A stretch of 64,000 nt of DNA from Ectocarpus siliculosus. Taxonomy: Eukaryota > Sar > Phaeophyceae > Ectocarpales > Ectocarpaceae. Each line of letters starts with the position of its first letter. Position 1 is the stretch's first letter. Under the pieces are notes generated by a model, which saw nothing but the letters and a program-made list of their open reading frames with translations, had not been told where the DNA came from and did no database searches. The stretch lies in the NCBI GenBank assembly GCA_000310025.1, contig FN648470.1, positions 50,505 to 114,504 on the forward strand, in the 5' to 3' direction. This document shows, piece after piece, positions 57,801 to 64,000 of this stretch. The position numbers and the translations under genes are program-made.

Positions 57801-59476
57801 ACTAACGAACAAACCCCCTCGATTTGGACGAGGGTTCCATAGCCCGCTGACATGCTAACATCGAGGTCTATCACGAGAGGACCGCGGGAGAAGAAGGTGT
57901 GCGTGTATCGTGTGTGCGGGGATGCCTCCAACAGAGATAATTGGCCATTAACGTTCCGGGGTCCGATTGCCCCCGTTGCGATATAGTGTTAATTTCGGAA
58001 AGTTTGGTATACACACCTTCGGAGTTGCCCGGGAATGCTCTTGTTATTGTCCATCGACCCCAGAGGCGTTCTACAAGGATACTACGAACGGCCCTAGATT
58101 TCACAAACGATTCGTGCCACTTACAAACTGAAGTCCGAACAATGAAGGGAAGAATCCAAGACCAGCCTGGAAGTGCACATGCCCGCCGGCTACGGCACCA
58201 TTCCCAACACCATCTTCGCCTGTTGGGCCAGCTCCACCTCCCCCTCCAACATCAAAACCACCTGTAAAGGCGTTGGCGTGCCTCAGTCTTGCTGCCTGAG
58301 GACGTTCTGCTTCCGGCCGACTAGGAACACCATCACGTTCGGTGGGTTTTGTCCTGCCAAAAAAGAGGTGCGCGCAATGTTGCATTTCTTCCCGATTTGA
58401 GTCCCCTTCAGCACAATACTGCCAAAAAGCAAAACCCACGCGCGCCTTCAAGTCGTTCACAAGCGGTCAGTGGAGGATGAACCTATTTCTGTTCGCCTCT
58501 ACATGCCTTGCAAATTAAGCGCAGGTTGAGCGGAATCCCGTTTCTGGGATACAACTACTCAAGCCTTGTGTACGTAGAGCCTGGCAACGAAGTGATCATG
58601 ATTGAAACCGTGAGGCTCCCACTTGGGACCCATAGCCATCGGAAGATTTAGGTCGGCAAATGCATCAAGCAGAGACAAGTTACGCTAAGATATGTTGGAA
58701 TCCAACCCAAGGTGGTAACGCGTCTCTAATGGAAGATGCCTTAAATTGAAACATCAATGTACGTCAAATACTTCCAAGGGATCGACACCGCATCCGACTC
58801 GAGACTGTCACAGGATTGGACGGGAGGTATGACCAGTGTTACCATCCCTACCTCGGATCTACGCTTTCCGCCCCTCTGCCGTAAAGAGGAATAACGTTGC
58901 TAGCTGTGACCCCGGCCTTGCACACCGGACATTCCGTTTGGTTGGTGTTGAGCCACTGCAGGACGAATGCGTCATGTCCCGAACACGGAGACAAGGCAGG
59001 GGAAGACGGGCCGCGCAATCAAGAGATCATGTGAACGAAGGCCTCTACCCGACTATCTGAGACCAGAAAACAAGCCAGACCGGATTGGTGGGAGTGAACA
59101 CTTCCATCATGGTGATACCCCTAGCAAAGTATCGTACTCAGAATACGGATCACGTGATGAAACACTCGATGACAGCTGAGGGAAGCAGGCACAACACATG
59201 TGGCTGGTCCTTACGTGCTCGACTACTATCGCGAGGTGGAGGTGTTCGGACACCAAACATGACCACGTTGAACATTTGGCTGCTTGCACCCTGCGTAGCG
59301 TAGCAGACATGATATGAACATCAGGCAGTTCGAGCGGTTTGAGACCCTGCACCGCACGATCACACTACCTACCCGATACAAGCACGGCCAGCAAAACAGA
59401 TGGCCACATCGCGTCACCACGGGCTCCCTCACTCCATCCAGGCAAATGTTGCATTCGAAGTATGAATCTTCTTCAC
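42267..59476 (-). CDS. RNF185-like: RNF5/RNF185-type RING E3 ubiquitin ligase, N-terminus missing
   Basis: Four exons on the minus strand join in phase: 59476-59373, 58955-58852, 58353-58125 and 42473-42267, giving 213 residues and a stop. A C3HC4 RING finger spans the first two exons ([28 protein letters not shown] joined to [13 protein letters not shown], then NVIPLYGRG), the signature of the RNF5/RNF185/RMA family. A Pro/Gly-rich linker follows. The last exon ends in [20 protein letters not shown], a C-terminal membrane anchor in the position seen in RNF185. Known members sit in the ER membrane and tag misfolded proteins for degradation. The acceptor before the RING exon (TGGATCCAG) implies at least one upstream exon, not found. 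The intron before the anchor exon is 15,651 bp. Family identity is near certain; RNF5 versus RNF185 cannot be told apart. Confidence 0.9.
42822..43554 (+). pseudogene. Coding-like fragment with an EGF-like pattern
   Basis: The plus frame near 43085-43165 reads [20 protein letters not shown] and CDCSKTG, like an EGF module (CxGxGxC...CxC). A second frame from about 43270 reads [20 protein letters not shown] and [20 protein letters not shown]. The pieces lie in different frames and on the strand opposite the host gene. It may be a captured exon or a small nested gene. Unproven. Confidence 0.3.
43901..44215 (-). mobile_element. tRNA-derived SINE (SINE-A), copy 1
   Basis: On the minus strand the head has an A-box-like TGGTCTAGTTGG and a B-box-like GGTCCGAATCC. 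A second A-box-like stretch (CCTAGTGGATAGCG) follows and the tail is A-rich. Flanked by AAAACAC (43894-43900) and AAAACAT (44216-44222), a likely target duplication. Not a working tRNA: the acceptor stem does not pair. Confidence 0.75.
44440..44600 (+). repeat. Inverted copy of the 25.4-kb repeat
   Basis: It carries the CGTGCGAAATGCGGCGGAAC and GTGGCCCGAACCTCTC words of the 25.1-25.5 kb repeat in opposite orientation. Confidence 0.5.
44705..44930 (-). repeat. SINE-B-like repeat, copy 2
   Basis: Tail GTTGTTGTTGTTGTTGCTGTCTTCACAT on the plus strand, then CGTTCCGGTCTCCACTCAGTA and CCGTGGTCACAAGCCGACTG, in the same order as at 47435-47640. Confidence 0.5.
45225..45680 (+). repeat. Fam-A copy (5' part)
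   Basis: Head CAATATCCGTGGGTGGGTGG through the CGTTGCTCGCGTAGGCG block. It is followed by a direct repeat, GCATATATATGCATG (near 45720 and 45770). Confidence 0.65.
46410..47420 (+). repeat. Fam-A copy
   Basis: It starts with duplicated AGCTTCAGTCTCATC words, then the head CGTTCGATATCCGTGGGTGG, the GGTTTGGTAGGGAGTC block, GGGTCCCAAAAACATCGAACG and the CTGAAGCCTGTCGCGTCTGG block. Non-coding. Confidence 0.65.
47435..47640 (-). repeat. SINE-B-like repeat, copy 3, with (GTT)n
   Basis: (GTT)n tail at 47440-47490, GTCTTCACATT, CAGTTCCGATCTCTCTC, CCCAGTACCTTC, CCCGTGGTCACAGGCTAACTTACC and a CCCGAGAGGTCCGC end that recurs near 10665. Confidence 0.5.
47725..48445 (+). repeat. Fam-A copy (5' part)
   Basis: TCTGAAGCTCTTCTGAAGC, CATCGTTCGATATCCGTTCG, the GTCCCCGAGTTTGAGCAGC block and a GTGCAGCGGTGCGCATCTAC block, ending at GTAGTTCGTCCGTGGTGC. 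Confidence 0.6.
48889..49068. mobile_element. TA-flanked MITE, CAGTCGG ends
   Basis: Ends CAGTCGGTAGTCCTC and GAGGACCGCCGACTG with TA on both sides. Counterpart of 17004-17201. Confidence 0.75.
49654..49984 (-). mobile_element. tRNA-derived SINE (SINE-A), copy 2
   Basis: The minus-strand head has TGGTCTAGTTGGT (A box) and GGTTCGAATCC (B box), then the second A-box-like TGGCCTAGTGGATAGCGC. The tail is AAACAAATAAATAATAATA. Flanked by GTTATTA on both sides (49647-49653 and 49985-49991). The matching Fam-A copy at about 16530 lacks it, an empty site. Confidence 0.85.
51560..52310 (+). repeat. Fam-A copy (3' part) with CT microsatellite
   Basis: Blocks GGTAGGGTCCCAACAACATC, GAGTAAGAGGCTACCCGTGC and CCTGAAGCCTGTCGCGTCTGG lead to the tail GCGACGATACTCGTCGAG near 52260-52277. 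(CT)n runs at 51786-51847. Confidence 0.65.
52684..52880. repeat. Degenerate tandem repeat
   Basis: AAATTGAGTG-like words followed by TGATGAG or TGAGGAG-like words recur about four times at 45-55 bp intervals. Confidence 0.45.
54200..57330 (+). mobile_element. Ty3/gypsy-type retroelement fossil (broken)
   Basis: Plus-strand remains in pol order: protease-like region (about 54.3-54.6 kb), reverse-transcriptase region (about 55.0-55.5 kb), RNase H region (about 55.8-56.3 kb), integrase region (about 56.5-56.8 kb) and a possible chromodomain-like end. The family follows from the protein pattern and domain order. The copy is clearly broken, with many breaks, and looks old. No LTRs were recognised. 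It lies antisense inside the RNF-type intron. Confidence 0.75.
58125..58353 (-). CDS. RNF185-like: Linker exon of the RNF-type gene
   Basis: Acceptor CCTCTTTTTTGGCAG. It encodes [19 protein letters not shown], a Gly-rich run and [10 protein letters not shown], similar in layout to the RNF185 linker (RPQGQRPEP, then a Phe/Gly-rich stretch). Donor TTT|GTAAGT at 58124. Confidence 0.88.
58852..58955 (-). CDS. RNF185-like: RING exon 2 of the RNF-type gene
   Basis: Acceptor CGTCCTGCAG. It encodes [15 protein letters not shown], with the last two ligands in CPVC, then [15 protein letters not shown]. Donor CCGAG|GTAGGG, phase 2. Confidence 0.9.
59373..59476 (-). CDS. RNF185-like: RING exon 1 of the RNF-type gene
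   Basis: It encodes [18 protein letters not shown] and on to CWPCLYR, carrying six of the eight zinc ligands (CNIC, TRC, GH, CWPC). Donor CGG|GTAGGT on the minus strand, phase 0 to the next exon. Acceptor CTACTCCTGGATCCAG, phase 1. Confidence 0.9.
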
Positions 59477-60170
59477 CTGGATCCAGGAGTAGGGAGAATA
59501 ATGCGTGGTTGAGGTCAGAGCTCCAGTGGGAACGTTGATACGCCGAACACCAACTCCACGGAAATCCAGTACTATTCTTTGGGGAGTGGGAAAGACAGGT
59601 AATACTGGATAGAGGTCAGAACGACATGATTTGATGGGTTTGACTGATTTCGGAGAAGACCAAAGAAGCACCAAAAGATCCGTGAGATGCCACAGAGCAA
59701 CGGTTGGCGCTTGTCTCGAACCGCATATGAGACCGCGTATCAAGCAATCTTACAAGTACCTCCACACAATCTGGGTCCATACTGTACGATTCACGATCCA
59801 CTGTGAGCTTCTTCTGAAGACCAGCAGTTCCAGGGGATAGGTCTGTGACGGCGCGTATAGCGGTGGATCGTGAACGGTATGACCGTGTGGACCCAGCCTT
59901 GCGGACTGTTCGGACAAACTAGGTAGCGCTGACGTCTACAAGAAGTTCGTCGTGGCGACCGAACGAAGCCTTCGACAGCACGACCCCAGCAACCGATCTG
60001 GGCGTGCCAACGCGCATGCAGCGGCTCCATGATGTCTTCTACTGGATTGTGTGCCAAGGGCGGGACTCCGCACGCCGGAAAGGTCGCTCTCGATTTTCGG
60101 CTCCTAGGAATATTGTGTGAGAACATGAACATTGTGTCAGAAAACTCAAGAAGTTCGCTTTTGGCCGGCA
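59477..60170. other. Upstream of the RING exon; no exon identified
   Basis: The N-terminal exon(s) of the RNF-type gene should lie here or further right. I found no convincing ATG-donor pair. Confidence 0.4.
59768..59901. repeat. Short hairpin repeat
   Basis: CTGGGTCCATACTGTACGAT near 59769 pairs with ACGGTATGACCGTGTGGACC near 59874. Arms are about 37 bp with few mismatches and enclose about 55 bp. It may be a tiny MITE. Confidence 0.6.
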
Positions 60171-60174
60171 TTTG

Positions 60175-60480
60175 ACTCTTTCGACCGGACTGTCGGTTTC
60201 GTCTGCGTTATTTGGATGATCGAGATGTCAATGCCGAAAATCCGGAACGTAGCTTGCCCGGGCGGGTGGGTGCAGGCAGCTGTCGGGATGTGACCGCATC
60301 TCCCCAATAGAGCGGTTCGGGCGACACCATCAACAACAGCAACGCTATAGGGGGAGAATAAGCACAGAAACCGCTGTATACAACAGTCGCACCGCGTACA
60401 TGAACACCTTTTACTGCTACTGTCGAGTTCCTCTTCATTCAGCGATAATACAGTTGATGCGCGGCGGGCTTTCTGCTGCT
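60175..60480 (+). repeat. Dispersed repeat shared with 62880-63150
   Basis: Shared blocks in order: CTCTTTC-CCGGACTG-CGGTTTC, GCATCTCCCC-AAGAGCGG, GACACCA-CAACAACA, and CAGT-GCA-CGCGTACA. Diverged by about a quarter by eye. The end (ACAGTTGATGCGCGGCGGGC) recurs at 63811. Confidence 0.6.
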
Positions 60481-60969
60481 TGCACGAGGCGTTGTTTCGA
60501 ATCCTCGAGGTATTACACTGTAGGTCAAGAAGACACACAAACGCGTTGTATGTTTATATTTCGAGCGTTTCAAAGTTGTAATCTTGCTCGTGAGAGCGTG
60601 ACCAGGCACAGCTTCACGGGCACTGAAGAACGCAACCATAATAAACCTTTGTTGCTGTGATGCATGCCAACCTTCCCTTTCCTTGGAATGGCGCACAGAC
60701 TACTATCACCGATTCGGTTTTCCGTCGGGGTAAAGAGGTGAAACTTTTGCTGCGACGCCAAACAAATTGGTCATGTCGGCAGGTTCGATGCCACATCCAA
60801 ATGTCTCAAAAGCTTCCATACGTGTGGTGTGGAACTCGTTCTATCCCGAGGTCGTTATGTCTGTCCCACACACGATCGCAGGATAGCACACTTTGTTGGT
60901 GCTTGGGGCAAAGAACATCATGAGCAACCACCATAGCGTTTTCGCCTGCCTCTCCCTTCCATCCACCCC

Positions 60970-61225
60970 ATCAAGACAAAAAAAAATCACAGAAACAATA
61001 CAGGTGTACAGAGAACAAGCGGCAACCATCAGCAGGATGTGGAGATGCGGTGGAAAAAATGGATGCACCCAGGGGTGTGCACAGAAGCCAGCACCCACAC
61101 CCTTGACAACCCCCAAAACACCAGATGCAGTGGGGCAAAAGGGTTGAAAGGGCCCAGGTTCGAACCCCTGACTTAGTCCACTACAAGCGCATGTTCTGTC
61201 CCTCAACCGGCAACCAGTAGTATGC
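60970..61225 (-). repeat. Possible tRNA-derived SINE
   Basis: The minus strand has GGGGTTCGAACCTGGGC (B box with pairing arms) near 61150 and TGGTTGCCGGTTGAGG (A-box-like) near 61200. A unique body and a poly-T/TCTTG end near 60975 follow. No target duplication seen. Confidence 0.35.
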
Positions 61226-61299
61226 AGTGAAGGCAATTACGGCACTCCCACACAACACATTCTCTCCGTAGGCCGAGGCATGAAACCGGCTAAGAATTA

Positions 61300-61530
61300 T
61301 AACGCTAACCCTAACCCCAAACCCACAAGATAGGGGCAGTGTTGGCGCTGGGTGGCTAAGTTCTAGGTTGATGTGCCGGCATTGGCGCTAGGTTGGTGTT
61401 GGTGGAAAAAATCTAGGTTGTGATTGCTTTAACAGGCGCTAGGTTGGCACTGACGCGATCACTCTAGGTTGGTTCTTGATTTGGGTAGGTGCTAGGTTGG
61501 TGGTGCTTGGAGTTGACCTAGGTCGTACTT
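61300..61530 (+). repeat. Degenerate CTAGGTTGG repeat next to telomere-like CTAACCCTAACCCC
   Basis: CTAGGTTG(G) occurs about seven times in 180 bp at uneven 20-35 bp spacing. Just before it lies one short telomere-like string (61303-61322), too short to be a telomere. Confidence 0.6.
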
Positions 61531-62880
61531 GGGTGCTAAACGGTGCTCGTGCAGGTCTGTATTGGCGGGACTGCCAAGTGTGGGTGCATCGCTTTTGTGC
61601 ACTCCCCTGCGCCTATTCGAGATGTGGAGTTCGTGTAATGATCGGTACCTAAAGAACGCGCTGTTTTATGTTTGGGTCACCAGCAAAGAGAGAGAGGTAT
61701 TTGCGGGTAAGGTTTCTCACATCGTGTTAACATATTTCAGGCAGAAATGGTCGTCGTCTGCTTTCACTAGAAAATAGAGTACCCTCAAATATGTTTTAAC
61801 TAGAAAATAGAGCCCCCTCATTTTTTTCCCCCTCCGAAGCATGCACGTCCAGGCACGCGCAACCGCCGTGGCAAAGGCCGACACATGTCCCAACTGATTG
61901 ACAGCATAGAGCACAGAAGTGCATCGCACGTCGGTCGTACTTGCAGACCTACCGCAAGCGAATGAGGGGGCTAAGCGCTGTAGCACACACGTATTTACAG
62001 CAGTAGCAGCACGCTTGATACAGCACACAGCAGTACGCGACAGCAAGCTCAAAAGATCGGCCTGCAGATAGATAGATGACAGCAGCATGCAGCAGCAGCA
62101 GCGCAGATTTGACCTGTGTCGCCTCCCTCGCTTAGTGGTGCTGCCGACAGCAACCAACCGGCTCGGACAGTCGAACCCGACCTCCTATTATGTGTGCCTT
62201 TAGGTGCCCTTGGTCCACATCAGTCTCGTGTGCTGCTGTGCTGGTTATCTCGTGTGTTTTCTACGTGTGTTATGTGCTGTTGCCGTTGTGCTACGGTCTT
62301 TCGGGGGATTCCCGCTCGGCGGTGTGGCCATCAACCAATCATCTGTCTCTGTCCTACATGCTGTCCTACATAATCGACATGTGATTGATGGGAGGACGGG
62401 TATCTACCCGGTTCTGGATGTTCTATTTTTAGTTGTTCCGGTCCAAAATAAAAGTTGCCCTACGTACGTATGGGTGCTCTGCCTCGAGGTTACCACTACC
62501 GGGGCGACTGCCAACGTACTTCACGAAAAAACGTAAATGTATCGACCATTGCCGTACCGAATGCAGTATTGATTGGTGACGCGCGTGTTGGTTGTTGTAT
62601 GGGATGAATGCTTTGAACACGAAGTTTGCATTACCCACGAAATAAAATGCTGGAGAGGTCCCAACTACAATAGTCTAAATGATTGACAGCATCGACCATA
62701 GCCTAACAGAAAACGTCGGCCGTTCTCGCACACCTACTCGACCTCTATCATGTTATGGCCCCGCCGCCCACTTGGGGCGGCGGGGGCGATGCTTCACCCT
62801 AGTACTGTTTCAATGCTAGGGATATGATGTGGGCTGGAACCCACTCCCAAGGGGGGAAGCTTGTAGCGTACGCATGAACT
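61531..62880. other. No recognisable gene
   Basis: Short frames only. A GAAAATAGAGYMCCCTCA word is repeated near 61770 and 61803, and CAGCAG runs near 62080-62102. Confidence 0.4.
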
Positions 62881-63150
62881 TGGATTTCGGCCAGTGTACT
62901 ACTCTTTCCGCCGGACTGCCGGTTTCACCTGCATTGTTCGAGTCATCGGGATGCCACCGCCCAAGAATTGGGCGCCCAATTTGCATCTCCCCCGAAAGAG
63001 CGGGTTCGGTTGACACCAACAACAACAATAGGAGGGGGAGCACACCCACAACCGCCGCGATACAGCAGTTGCATCGCGTACACACACACCAGTGCACCAG
63101 TGCTTTTCAGTTCTTCATCGGCAGCGATACAGTTGCTATGCTTCCACAAG
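62880..63150 (+). repeat. Dispersed repeat, partner of 60175-60480
   Basis: Same block order as at 60175-60480, with CCCGAAAGAGCGGGTTCGG and CCGCGATACAGCAGTTGCATC. Confidence 0.6.
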
Positions 63151-63649
63151 AGCATCTAGAGGTGGTCTAAATAGTGTTGAACGTGCACGGTCGGTTCGGT
63201 TCGGTTCTCTCTCCGGAGGATTTTTTCCCTGGGATTTATTACCAGTTGAAAGCGATCTACTTCCTTCATGTAGGTCGTGAGTAAACAAACTTCGGTTTGA
63301 ACGTCGACGAGGGAAGGGGATGGCTGAACCCTTCTCGCGATAAAAACTAAGGCAAGCACCGCAGGGGGAAAGGTGGGGCAATAAAACAAGAACACAAAAT
63401 GAAAAAAGCTTTTGACCCGGCTGATACGTCAACCGGCGCCAGAATTGAACGGACGAACACACATACACCGTGTTGAGTTGCACTAAATAGCCAGTTATCA
63501 ATCGTTAAGAATCATAAAAAAAACGGTGCTAGTCTCAGCAAGCAGCTATCAGGCACACAGCTGCAGCGGCAGGCACGCACAGCCAGAAAACGCCATTAAC
63601 CTTCCCTGTTTAGCAGTTCTTTAGCGAAAATATAAGGAAACATAAAATA

Positions 63650-63860
63650 CAAACACAGAAAGACTACCCATTCGACACATGACCACAGTCGAACGGGATG
63701 TGTTCAAGTCTTTACCGTGAATGGAGGGAAACGGGCTGGGTACTGGGCTTATTTGGAGTCTGTTTAAGCCTATACACTGAAAACAAATTATCAGTGATGC
63801 CAGCAGGTGAAAATACAGTTGATGCTCGGCGGGCTTTCTGCTGTTGTGAGATATACATAC
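63650..63860 (+). repeat. Dispersed repeat, partner of 24955-25098 and of the 60440 end
   Basis: AAGACTACCCATTCGA, TCGAACGGGATGTGTT, GGGTACTGGGCTTATTTGGA and CCTATACACTGA match the 24.9-kb copy. ACAGTTGATGCTCGGCGGGC matches the end of the 60175 repeat, so the two repeats may be parts of one longer element. Confidence 0.6.
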
Positions 63861-64000
63861 ATTTGTTTTACCTTCCTTCGGGGTATATATCAAATATCAA
63901 GAAGAGAACGGCCGGTGCTACTCAAAGAACGACAGTTTGATTGTTGATGTTTCTATTTTTCAAAGTTTTGAATGCAGGAGAGCAGCCATCAGGCACAACA

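Larger units (their letters stand above)
42474..58124 (-). other. 15.7-kb repeat-filled intron of the RNF-type gene
   Basis: GTAAGT donor and CAG acceptor. It holds two SINEs, SINE-B copies, five Fam-A copies, an EGF-like fragment and a Ty3/gypsy fossil. No recognisable gene in 42474-42800, 52900-54190 or 57350-58124. Confidence 0.75.

Noticed and set aside
61303-61322. Telomere
   Set aside because: Only about two degenerate CCCTAA-type units, internal to the window.

Overview
This is nuclear DNA from a eukaryote: intron-split genes, no operons, no ribosome-binding sites, and mostly interspersed repeats. Protein style and repeat types fit a stramenopile, most likely a brown alga, but that is an inference; nothing here names a species.

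Two host genes can be read exon by exon. (1) On the plus strand, a PP2C-type Ser/Thr phosphatase runs from 6820 (first recognisable exon; the 5' end was not found) to a stop at 23463. Six exons lie within 2.2 kb, and the last exon is 14,291 bp further on. (2) On the minus strand, an RNF5/RNF185-type RING ubiquitin ligase runs from 59476 down to 42267. Three exons lie close together, and the exon for the C-terminal membrane anchor is 15,651 bp away. Both long introns are full of mobile elements.

Between the genes (25.5-37.7 kb) is a nested structure. A foldback element with inverted minisatellite arms has been split by a 9,200-bp DNA transposon (28375-37574). That transposon has identical 36-bp terminal inverted repeats and an exact 8-bp target duplication. 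It carries a minus-strand multi-exon gene resembling a P-element/THAP9-like transposase and a plus-strand multi-exon gene of unknown function, itself interrupted by a 1.4-kb foldback. A second large palindrome (38932-40665) has a 100-N assembly gap at its centre.

Other parts: a Helitron Rep relic and 530-bp tandem repeats in the first 3.4 kb; a non-coding repeat family (Fam-A) in about ten copies, two of them roughly 3 kb and inverted relative to each other (15.0-17.6 and 48.5-51.5 kb); tRNA-derived SINEs with target duplications; a hAT-type MITE; TA-flanked MITEs; a broken Ty3/gypsy-type fossil (about 54.2-57.3 kb) inside the RNF intron; and diverged dispersed repeats near the right end. Long stretches hold nothing I can recognise; these are listed as such.
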